NCBI GenBank assembly: GCA_964035575.1 | Contig: OZ037910.1 | Location: 558,001 to 622,000 of the forward strand | Direction of reading: 5' to 3' | Length of the DNA: 64,000 nucleotides | Source of the DNA: Rhynchopus sp. YZ270_cl-10 | Lineage: Eukaryota; Euglenozoa; Diplonemea; Diplonemida; Diplonemidae | Shown: positions 22,498-33,945 of the stretch, in pieces | Position numbering within the stretch: the first letter of the stretch is position 1 | Layout: each line of letters starts with the position of its first letter | The notes under the pieces: generated by a model | What the model was told of the DNA's origin: nothing | What the model saw: the letters and a program-made list of their open reading frames with translations, nothing else | The model's database searches: none | Made by a program: the position numbers and the translations under genes

Positions 22498-22655
22498 TTT
22501 GTTGAAAGGTTTTAGGTATCTGTTTGGGACGGAGTGTAGAGAGGAGGAGAGACAAAAACAAATAAACAAACAAACGGATGGGAGGGGGTGCATTGAATTG
22601 ATCACAAAGACTCGAAAGCAAAAATGGTTCTTCCCTTGACACTCAGGTCACATGC

Positions 22656-23738
22656 TTAGTCCTCGGCCTCAGCGGTCTCCTCCTTGGCGGGGGCGGCCTC
22701 CGCCTCCACAACGGGCTGCTGCAGTTGGCGTCCACCCTCGTGGGACACGGGCAGGTCGTTGTCGTGCATCTGGTCAATGAGACGTGCAATGTCGGCCTTG
22801 GGGGTCTTGGTCACCTTGACCTGTGGTGTGGTGGTGTGTGAGGTGTGAGGGTGGTGTGGTGTGGTGTGGTGCAGTGTTGTCATGGTGCAAAGCATACCTT
22901 GCGGATGTTGGCGTCACGGAGGGGGAAGATGGTCGAGCACTGCTTCTTGATCTCCTGTCCCATGGTGTCCTCGTTCAGGGACTTCACAACCTTGTCCAGG
23001 GGCGACTTGGACACCTCCTTGGTGATGATGTCGGTCATCCTGGTGCGGATCTTCTTCACGTGCGAGGTCTGGCAGTGGCAGTTCTTCCTCACCTGTGTGT
23101 GCGGGTGGGTGGTTGTGTGGGTAAGTGTGTGGAAATGTGGCAAGGCTCAGAGAGTTCAAACAGAAGAATTGAAGGAAAAAGACATACCTGGGACTTCAGC
23201 TTGCGGGTGAAGGCGATGGCGAACACACGCAGGGTGTATCCGTCAGAGGTCTTGACCTCACAGGTGGACTCGATGAGAGTGCACCACTTCTGGAGGAGGG
23301 AGCGGAGCTTGTCGGTGGTGAGGGACATTCCGTGGAAGTTCATGATCACGTTGCGGCCCTGGACGTCCTCAGCCTTCATCTGGACCTTGCGGCTCTTGTA
23401 GTCCTGCTCCTCCGACTGCATGAGGTCGGCAAGGTTCAGCTGTGTGGGGTTGGTGTTTTGTTTTGTTTTATTTTCATTACTATTTTACTCTCTTTATTTC
23501 GTTTCCCTTCCACATCATGCACCCAACAACATACCTCGAACACACGTCCCTTGATCGCGTCAGGGCCGTTGAAGGTACCCTTGGACCTGTTGACCAGGGT
23601 CTTGCCGCAGTGGCGCACCTCGTACATCGCGGGGGCGACCATGTCGTACCACTCCTTGTTGGCGAGGGTGTCTCCGACCTTACGCTTGGTGGTACGCTTG
23701 CCACCCTTGGAGAGACGCTTGTTCTTGCCGACGGCCAT
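22656..23738 (-). CDS. RPS3A: Ribosomal protein S3a (eS1), copy 2
   Basis: The exons, in order of translation, are 23738-23535, 23439-23188, 23092-22898 and 22820-22656, giving 271 residues identical to copy 1 about 21 kb away. The exon sequences look identical. Intron 1 differs by a CT indel and one base, intron 2 by scattered changes, and intron 3 by GT-rich microsatellite length. Matching sequence begins about five bases before the stop codon and ends just outside the start codon. The two copies therefore have unrelated promoters and 3' UTRs. This gene sits 158 bp upstream of RPL3 copy B. Confidence 0.97.
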
Positions 23739-24869
23739 TTTAGAGGTAAAGGTAAAAAGGGGAAGAGGGAATACCTGCATTGGTGAGTGTACATGTGTGC
23801 AAATGCAAATGAGTAGTCAAGACACATGGGGGTTATTAGGGCGGCTGCGGACACAGAGTACCCTGTCCTACCTGGGACAGGATAACGGTGCAAAGCTACA
23901 CTGAGAAAAGGATATTGTTGCAGCAAGTGTTATCATGTGGCGTTTCACAAATGGAAGCAAATCTCGGTCATGGTGATGCACCCTCCAGATGGCACAGACA
24001 GCCGGTGAAGAAGGGTCTAAAGTCACACCTTGCAGATGAGGAGTACCAAGGACAAGGTGTCGTTGGTTTGTAATGGAAACACAGAAGATGGGTGGCAGGA
24101 AAGAAGTGTGACACTTGGCATCTGAAGTGGAGTGGGAAGATACAAGACGGCAGAGTGGGTGTGGGGGTTCAGTTCGTTGTGTTTTCCTTTCATATGGCAC
24201 TGTGTATTGTGCCATGTGCACTCCTTTAGTTTCACGAAACGCTCTTCTCATTTCCCATGGTCTTCCCTTCCACCAAAGTGCGGGGAAAAGTTGCTGAACA
24301 ATGAATGTTCTGCAGCAAGAGAACGTCACGTGCAGACGCACACGTTGCACAGCAAGTGTGCAGGATAGAATGTGTGCATCTCGGGTCTACAAAAAGCAAT
24401 AAAAACAAAAGTAAAACGAAGAAAGCAAATAATAGCACAAAGAGACATCACGGAGAACAACGCTAGAAAAATAATGGTTACCGCACCAAGCAGTCATCCT
24501 GCACGGTGCACACGTGCAACTCAAGACACGTGCATGCAAAGAATTTCGTATTTCGTACATATCAAATGCACTGTTTTTGGTTGTGAACAGGAGAAAACTG
24601 GGCTTGTATTTATGTACTCTTTTTCCCTTTTCAACAGTTTGTTTGTGTCAAATAAAAAAAAAAAAAAAAAACAAGAAAAAGTCATTGCCTCCACCCCTGA
24701 GATAGATTACGTGTATTTAGCACGTCAGGGGCTTCAGCCAACGCGAGTAATGTTACATTGTGTTGTGTTTCCACAAGTCTTTTATAATGTGCGTCATAAC
24801 TTCTCTCAACAGCACTGGTACACATGCTGAGACCTCCACAAGGACAAGATCATTCCACTTCAGCCACGT
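23739..24869. other. Intergenic region between RPS3A and polyubiquitin
   Basis: About 1.1 kb of mixed-composition DNA with short open frames on both strands, none with recognisable similarity. It should contain the RPS3A copy 2 promoter and the polyubiquitin 3' UTR. A non-coding RNA cannot be ruled out, but none was recognised. Confidence 0.4.
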
Positions 24870-26875
<2,006 letters not shown>

Positions 26876-29380
26876 CTAGGCACTCAAGAACCGCTCCAGG
26901 TTCTTCGCGTGAACGTGCATTGAGAGCAGCTTGTAGTCCTTCCAAAAGGGTACCTTCCGCCCCTGCGAGTCTTCCTTCCAGACGAGAAGGGGTGGCGGTG
27001 TAGGGTCTAAGAAGCGGTCCTTCTGTGGTGGTGGAAGAAAAGTGAAGTTATTATGCAGGTACCCTCCGAGGAGCTGAGATGAAATAAGAGAAAAGAGTTG
27101 GAAAGGTGTTTAATGAAAACAGCTTGGTCTAAAAAATAATTGGTTCTCTGTACTATGTTTATTTTCTTCTTTGATCAACAAAGAGTGGGGTGTGGGCTAC
27201 TTCTTCTATTGTTTCTCATTGTTGTCAAAGGTACCCTAAGAGGTTCCCACCTAAAAAATCGTGAAGATTTTCATCAAAAAAAAAATCGTTTTTTTTGGGG
27301 GGTGTTGTTTTGCATACCTTCATAGCTTGGACGTATTGTTTATCTGGGCGTGGATTGGGTCCTGGTGGGGAGAAGCTGTACCACTGTCCGAAGGAGGCAA
27401 GATCTGTGAGGGGGGGAAAATGATATTATGAGGTGCGGGAGGGGTTGCGTTTGTACATTGCATAATAGGTGGTGGGAATGGGAGTGAAAGGTGTGACAAT
27501 TATTTTGAATCTTTATGGTGTGGCTCATCCCAAAAATAAAGTGTAATTTTTTTGTACCTCTGCGGTGATTATTTTGTGGTGTACTTTGGGGGTTTTGAGC
27601 CATAATTGACGAAATGAACAAGCAAGGCGAAACTAAAACTCGGGGATTGATGAAACATCTTGATTTAAAAGTTTTCTTCTTGTTTCATATTAGCTGCAAA
27701 AGATAAGGACAAGCAAGGTTGCTATTAAACCTTGCAATGTGAAGGGAGGAGGTAAAACAACTATACCATAGATTTCGTTGGGCCTGAGGTCGTACACGCA
27801 GTTTTCACCCTTCTTGTGTTCCCAGGCAGGTAGGGGTGAGAGATACTCTGCACCGTGGTATTGCCAGAAGTTCATCAGATACGTCCTGTGATTGATGTGT
27901 TGTAGTATAGAATTGTTTCATTCAGTTTCATTCAGTATATAAAAAGAAGGGTGGTTTAACAAAATGCAAAGTCCTCTCGTGTACTTTGAGGTACCTCTAT
28001 CAGAGAAGTTGACTGTAAGACAAATCATATTGTTTGTCTCAAAGCCAGGCGTAATACAAAAAAAGCGGTGTATTTAGAAAAAAAAAAAATTGTTTTATTT
28101 TGTGAATCAAAAAAAAACAGACACAAATCATACATATCATTGGCGTATACTCCCATCTTCATAACGGTGTTCAGGGTATATCCAAATTTCGGCTGGCATG
28201 CTCCACTGTATTCTTGCGCACCTTTTTTTGTCCACAAACAGGATTCGCTGTGGTGTCCGCAGGTGTCTCGGGTTTGATTGAGACAGGTTTCCCCGCAGAG
28301 GAGAATTCCGTTCACAAATTCGAGAAGTCTGCCTAGGGAATCTGCGTTCTTTATGTAGACCACTGAAGGGATGACGCCTTTGGGGGATGCGAAGGTGCTT
28401 GAAATTTCGTGTTGACAACGTACAATTGGTTCAATGAGGTCGCGCCATCTGGCGTAGAGCAACACATCGTTCTCCAAATGCACCACGTTCTCTAATCCGC
28501 GCTGTTTCATCAATGCATGCACAACATGAAACCTCTGCATCACCAACCTATTAAAATCCTTATTCCCTTCCTTCCTTGATCCTCCAGGATGCATATAACC
28601 CTGAACATAAAAGGTACGTAAATACTCTACCCAATACTCCGTCATTTCTAACTCAGATTCAAGAACTAATGTGATTTGGTATTGTTTAACCCATTGAAGA
28701 ACGGCAGCATCGCTCTTAAAGGCATCTGAAACAACCAAATAAACATCGCTTTCAGAAGGAGGGTTGAAGAGACGCCATTGAGCCAAACAATGCGCTACAT
28801 AGTCTTGCCCACCAGAATGCCCTCCATTCTTTGCGCTTGAAGCAACCCCATGCAAATTCGCGCCAATCGCAATAAACACTGCCGGCAATTTCTCTTTTAA
28901 CTCTGGAACCTCCTCCAACGGGATTTGATTGCCCTCATGGTGTACTTCTCTATTTTTCGTCCCCCCATTTTTTGATTCAGCGCAAAAATACGGCTTCGCA
29001 ACACCCCCTTTTGGAACGCACATTGTACATAAATCCGACTCTTTTAAGACCTTCCTCAAATTCTTTTTTTTCCCTAATCTCCCTAACACCCCTTCAATGC
29101 TACCATATTGAATTCCTCCTTTGGAATTCTCTGAAGGCAAGGCTACGGATTCGCTTGAAGAAGACGAAGAAGAAGACGAAGACGAAGGGATATCACTCTC
29201 GGTTTTTGGTGTCGCAGTTTGCGGATCGTTATGAGAGGTGTTCAGCTCGCGGGTAACAAAGAGAAGGGTACAGATAGCGAGGACGATTGTTGCAAGGAGA
29301 GTATTCCGGAAGGAGCGGGGCTTGCGGGCTTCCAGTCCTACAGCTCCGTTGGGACCGGGTAGGTTGGCACGTTGTCGCAT
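26876..29380 (-). CDS. Golgi-type II membrane protein, probable glycosyltransferase
   Basis: Exon 1 starts at ATG 29380 and encodes a short basic tail, a membrane segment (about residues 28-44, LLATIVLAICTLLFVT), a Ser-rich stem and a lumenal domain with VVHLENDVLLYARW, a DxD-like acidic motif. Three downstream exons join in phase: 27885-27767, 27403-27318 and 27022-26876. They encode YLMNFWQYHGAEY, DLASFGQWYSF and a C-terminus with LLSMHVHAKNLERF, resembling the end of uncharacterised protist glycosyltransferases. A small exon at 28012-27985 (encoding NFSDRGTSK) fits the phase if exon 1 ends near 28125 at a weak GTCTGT donor. That junction is uncertain. The type II topology and motif suggest sugar transfer in the Golgi; donor and acceptor are unknown. 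Confidence 0.7.
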
Positions 29381-30221
29381 TGTGGATGGGCTTTTTTTGG
29401 GGGGTATTTATTTCAAAGAGAAAAAGAGAAAAAAAAAGATTGGTATCTTCACCAGCTGAATTTTAACTCGATTTTTGGCGGTGTTTGGAGGTGATGTTAG
29501 GCAAAAAACCTGGGTGGCTTCACAAAAGATATACCCTTTTTCTTTTGTCGATTACAATGAATATCTTAAAGGGGGGGGGGAGAGAAAAAAGGTGTTAAAA
29601 AAAAATCAAAACCACAAATGTGAGTTTCTTTGTGTTGTGTAGACAAAGGATAGGGGGGGTTGTGTAGGGTTTCCCTCCTGAGGGGGAGTAGGTTATGTCA
29701 TGCAGGGGGAAGGAGACCCTGTGTGTTGTGTTTAAAAAATCAGTGATATTTTTTGGGGTGTGGAGGGCAGGGCTCAGGCGTATACCGGCCTTTTTTCGGG
29801 GTTTTTCGGGTCCGTATACCGAGTTTTTTCCCGTTTTTTTTTTTGGTGGTTTTGTGGGCATTTTGCGCTGGGTTTTTCCAGATTAAATTACGATTTTTAC
29901 CGTAAAAAAGTACCAACAAGAGATTTTTCCCGTGATTTTTTTGAAAACGCCGCCAGGATTTTGACTTTTGAATAAGTTCTGTTGATGGTCCCAAAAAATT
30001 TTTCGCGCTTCGCATTAACGCTCCTTCTCGTGACCTCCAGTGGGGAGAAGAATGTTTCCCAGCCCGGTCAGAGTTCCGCCGAATCAGCGACATTTGCTCT
30101 TTCGCTTTTCTCACCAGGCTGTTATACAGGAGACATGTACATTGTACCCTTCGGCGCCCAGTGCAGGTGGCCGTCCACAAGCCGTAATGGGTGTCAGCCA
30201 GTAACAGCGGTCATGGTACCC

Positions 30222-30409
30222 CCTGGCGAAGCCACGGTACGCAACATTTCTAAAAAATGTTGCAGAAAATGGCAATGCGTTGGTGATTTTTGTCAGGAAA
30301 ATTAGCGCAACATTTCCAAAATTGCGCTTTGAATTACATATTTTTTGCAGCCAAGCTGTCATGGGAAGGGTGGAAAGCATGCTGGCGCCGCAGGCGCACG
30401 GTACGCTAC
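30222..30409 (+). repeat. Dispersed palindromic repeat, copy 2
   Basis: End A (CCTGGCGAAGCCACGGTACG then CAACATTTC) is at 30222-30250. End B (GCGCCGCAGGCGCACGGTAC then GCTAC) is at 30385-30409, followed by a T run. The interior has two further AACATTTC-type motifs. It is in the opposite orientation to the copy at 8913-9030. Confidence 0.75.
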
Positions 30410-30839
30410 TTTTTTCCCGCAGGCAGGGCGAACGCATAAAAAAAGTTTGTTTGCCCTAAGCGTTTCTTAAAGAGGAAGGTTGAACCTATGCAGAAATTTC
30501 CTGCCGCAGGCGGAGATTTTTTTTCCCCCTTTTCCTTTTTCTGCCTTTTTTGGGTTCTGCGAAGAGATTGCGACCCACAGTGGTGCCGCACAAAAACTTT
30601 AGTGGGGCCCACCCACCCAAAAACCCACCAGTGAAAAACGGGAAAAAAAAACGGGAAAAAAAAGTGGAAATCCCAAAACCCGTATACGTATACCACTCCC
30701 AGCGGTAGGCATGGTGGAGGGGCAAATATATTATCTTTTTTCCACATTTTTTTTTTCATGAATTTTATTGGAAGAGAATCACCCTTCTTCTACACTCTAC
30801 TATTCAGTCTATTTATTAGACTCTCTGTTCATGCCGTTT

Positions 30840-30957
30840 CTCTTCTATCTGCGATCAGCTCTCTCCCTAAGGATAGAATAGACAGAATGGTCACCCCGTC
30901 TTCACAGAACTGCAATATCACCTTGACAAAACTCATTGTTAGGACCTCAGAGTGTCA
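30840..30957 (-). pseudogene. Fragment of the adjacent SDR gene
   Basis: About 118 bp on the minus strand resemble the 3' part of the SDR gene (31233-31344). Translated, it gives EVLTMSFVKVILQFCEDG then LIADRRE, against EVVTMKEFAEVVLQFCGGGG and LVADRRDG in the gene. The sequence is diverged and lacks the rest of the domain. I read it as an old, decayed partial tandem duplicate just downstream of the intact gene. Confidence 0.6.
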
Positions 30958-30979
30958 GAATTTTTTTTCTTCTATTTTC

Positions 30980-32377
30980 TTATCCATTCTGCTCTTGCCG
31001 TTTCTGTTCGCGCTCTACTGCTATCTTTGTATTTTTCGGGAGCTTCCCTTGGGCACGTTTCCACTCCCCTGCGAAGCCTCCTCGGAATGCATTCTGTGTT
31101 GCCATGTCAAAGAATCTCACTGTCGCTTCTAGTGCAGTTTTTAGTGGTGTACCTACGAAGCCTAGCACCCCTTCAGCACGTCCACAATGCATGGGTCCAC
31201 AGTCCACGGAAGGGAAGAAGTCTATTGTTCCATCTCTTCTGTCTGCGACCAGGCCTCTTCCTACAACGGTCACCCCGCCGCCACCACAGAACTGCAACAC
31301 TACCTCTGCAAACTCCTTCATTGTGACGACCTCAGGACAGCAGACATTATAGGCTCTCCTAAAAGGGCCGGCTTCTCCACAGTGTTGTGGACCTTCTTGG
31401 AAGAATGGAACCCTTGCAGCAAGCCTTTGGAGGTTGGAGGCTGTGGTTGAAGTGCTTGAACAGGAGGAGGAAGAGGAGGAGGAGGAGTCGGAGTCCGCAC
31501 TGCTGCTGCTTTCGCTGTCCCAGGAGGGGAGGGTGGTGGGTGGGTGGGGTGGTGCGGTCGACCGAGCTGTTTGGGGTGTCGGACATGTGCTTCGATTTTC
31601 CATAAAACAACGTAAAATGAGATTCACAACATCCTCAGAAAACGTTAAAACCACCCTACTAGATGCTACATCTGCCTTTAGTACCCGATTTTCTCCGTAT
31701 TTTGCGATTAAATAGGTCGCCCAAAACCGTCCAGTATCTTCAAACGGTCCAATCACATCTGCAAGACGTAGTGCCACCCATTGAAACGCAAGCTGCGTTT
31801 GTCTCAGCACATCTTCAATTTTAAGTTTGTTTCCTCCATAACGGTTTTGTTTGTGCAGAGTGAGGCGGGTTCTTGGATCATGTGGTCGAGATAATTGTGT
31901 TAACTCCTCGGAAATCAATCCATTATGATGCGAAGTGACACCGTCAGCCTCTTTGAATTGCTCATACTCACAGACGTCGTAAACAGAGTCGGAGGAGATG
32001 AAGACATAAAGAAACCTCCGTTGATGTTCTTCTTGCAAACGGAGAAGGAAAGGAAGGATTTCATAGATATGCCTCGGGTGGAAACACGAGAAGTCCACCA
32101 CCCCTACCACCTGCGCAAGACTCCCGCACAACGCTGTCACCTCCGTCTCCACAGTCACTCCAAAACCCTTCTCATCCCGATCCGCTTTTACATGGCGGAC
32201 CGAACCACGAGCCCCAGACCACTCTGGTGGAGTAGACGCATCCCAGTACACATTCCCTCGGTTCACAACAATCACTGAATAGCCTGGGCTGTGGTGTAGA
32301 AGACGTTCTATCAGCTTCCGTCCTTGAAAGCAGGTACCGCCTAGTACGATGATGACTTCGTCAGATCGTGCCGCCAT
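30980..32377 (-). CDS. Extended short-chain dehydrogenase/epimerase-like protein
   Basis: An intronless frame of 465 residues if ATG 32377 is used (MAARSDEVIIVLGGT). That start places the Rossmann motif GGTCFQG at the N-terminus as usual, and an upstream in-frame start at 32470 would add an unlikely extension. Extended-SDR features include VLGGTCFQGRKLIERLL for NAD(P) binding, a serine in FISSDSVYD and YGGNK fitting YxxxK. It resembles the CSP41/NAD-epimerase branch. A Ser-rich, Pro/Thr-rich insert of about 60 residues interrupts the C-terminal half and is unusual for the family. The substrate is unknown. CSP41-like proteins can bind RNA rather than act on sugars, so the enzyme role is unproven. 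Confidence 0.8.
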   Translation of the reverse strand: MAARSDEVIIVLGGTCFQGRKLIERLLHHSPGYSVIVVNRGNVYWDASTPPEWSGARGSVRHVKADRDEKGFGVTVETEVTALCGSLAQVVGVVDFSCFHPRHIYEILPFLLRLQEEHQRRFLYVFISSDSVYDVCEYEQFKEADGVTSHHNGLISEELTQLSRPHDPRTRLTLHKQNRYGGNKLKIEDVLRQTQLAFQWVALRLADVIGPFEDTGRFWATYLIAKYGENRVLKADVASSRVVLTFSEDVVNLILRCFMENRSTCPTPQTARSTAPPHPPTTLPSWDSESSSSADSDSSSSSSSSCSSTSTTASNLQRLAARVPFFQEGPQHCGEAGPFRRAYNVCCPEVVTMKEFAEVVLQFCGGGGVTVVGRGLVADRRDGTIDFFPSVDCGPMHCGRAEGVLGFVGTPLKTALEATVRFFDMATQNAFRGGFAGEWKRAQGKLPKNTKIAVEREQKRQEQNG

Positions 32378-33945
32378 TTTTGGTCTTCTTTTTTGGTTTT
32401 CTGGTGTGATATATTTATTTATTTTTTGGAGAAGGTGGGGGAGGGAGGAGGGAGGAGGTGCACACTGCATGCAAGGTAATGATTAACGAAGAGTGGGTTA
32501 TATATTCGTGTATATGTTTACCACTATCAGTTATCGTGCTGGAACATTGCTCGGTTTGAAGATGGGCTGTATCATCATGACAAAGATGATTGTTCGGGGG
32601 TGGTATCGTTACACCGATAATAAATAAAAGATGAAAAAAAAACGCATCCTCATCATTCTTTTAGGTGCTCGAGACAACTCCGCTAGAGACCACTCCCATC
32701 ATGCACACAACAAAAAAAAGGGGGAAGGGAAAGAAATCTTTGAAAGATAATCGTGCCTCTCGTCGATCCCCCTCTTTATTCCCGTCCGCTAAAAAAAAAA
32801 GAAAAAAAACAGTGGGCGTTAAGATACACGTTTACACTTTGCTTTCTTTTCTTCGTCGCATAGTACACATAGAACACACGCCGCATTTTTGGTTTTCGAA
32901 TAATATCTTCCCATCAATACCTTACCACCCACCCCAGGGTTAGGAGGGGAGAAAAAAAACTTTTTTGTTTGTTTTGTTGTGTCAACTATCATGCCCGAAG
33001 TACCTACCCATCGTTGGGATTTTTGGGGTAAGTACATCGTTGTTGGCTGAAAGATTTATATTTTGCATTTTTTTATTTCTTTTTTTTGCTTTTTTTTGCA
33101 TTTGTGAGGCAGGCTTTGACTACCGCAAAACAAAAAAGGTAGAAATTATTGGTCCCACCCTTTCGAGAATTTATAGCACCTTTAGGAGCAAAACAGGGAT
33201 TACGCAGCTCCCCCAAAAATAAAAAAAGTACGTATGGATTTTCAACACGTACAATTCTAAGCAAAAACAATTAAAAACCGCGCGCGCTTCGCGCGCGCTC
33301 TCGGCAAAGTTGGTTGAGAAGGGCTGTGAAAGTTCGAAGAACTGGAGAAATCATCAGTCATGACACCCAAATGTTCCTGGCGAAGCCACGGTACGAAAGA
33401 TTTCTTTAAAATCTTGGCATAAAATGGCACTTTCGTTGGTAACTATGGTCCAGTTCCGTAAATTTTACTTCCATATTTTGCTAAAACGAAAGTTTCTGGC
33501 GAAGCCACGGTACGCAACATTTCTAAATATTGCGCTTAAAATTGCCTATTATGTCACGGGAAGAGTGTAGTGCAATCTAGCGCCGCAGGCGCACGGTACG
33601 CTACTTCTTTTCTTTCGCCATGCTGCATACTCCTTTTCCGGTAAAATAGAAAATTGTCTCCTACAAATAGAATTCTGTAGGGGGTAGGTGAGAGGTGGGG
33701 GCGGAGCCCCACCTCTCACCCTCACCTACCCCACCCCAGCCCCAATCCAAAACCCAAATTACCTACGTATGGACACGTATGGATTCCACCATTTCAAAAA
33801 CAATTCACGTATGGATTTCCATACGTTCCACACGTGGAGCGTAATCCCTGGAGCAAAAATAATCAAGAAAAAAACCCCCTCCCCCAATAAACTTTTTAGG
33901 GGCAAAATCAGACGTCGCTCTCTATTTTTTTCTTCCGACACTATT
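32378..33945. other. Intergenic region with hairpins and palindromic repeats
   Basis: No gene was seen. The region includes a perfect GC hairpin (GCGCGCGCTTCGCGCGCGC, 33280-33298), a long hairpin at 33681-33732 (arm GGGGTAGGTGAGAGGTGGGG with a 3-base bulge on the other arm), an A/B palindromic repeat, and several CGTATGG repeats at 33765-33830. Confidence 0.6.
33376..33604 (+). repeat. Dispersed palindromic repeat, copy 3
   Basis: Two A ends (33376-33395 and 33496-33523) and one B end (33580-33604) occur in the same order as copy 2. The second A end and the B end form a 109-bp unit, close to the 118-bp unit of copy 1. The first A end may be a partial tandem copy. Confidence 0.7.

Larger units (their letters stand above)
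19817..22528. repeat. Tandem duplication containing RPL3
   Basis: Two direct copies of about 1305 bp (19817-21121 and 21224-22528) are offset by 1407 bp. Each holds a full RPL3 gene with its intron, about 31 bp of 3' flank and about 31 bp of 5' flank. The roughly 100 bp between them and the outer flanks are not shared. Differences are few and mostly synonymous or intronic, so the duplication or its last conversion is recent. Confidence 0.93.
29381..30979. other. Repeat-bearing intergenic region
   Basis: No intact gene was found. The region holds T-rich runs, a stretch resembling R3-type repeats (about 29760-29900, with CGGGGTTTTTCGGG), one A/B palindromic repeat (30222-30409) and a fragment of the neighbouring SDR gene (30840-30957). 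Confidence 0.5.

Noticed and set aside
19831-22515. 425-residue plus-strand frames opposite RPL3
   Set aside because: They are antisense shadows caused by GC-biased third positions of the RPL3 genes, and they are interrupted by RPL3's known protein on the other strand.
33240-33310. Rho-independent terminator at the GCGCGCGC hairpin
   Set aside because: This is nuclear eukaryotic DNA with no T run after the stem. It is better treated as a plain hairpin.
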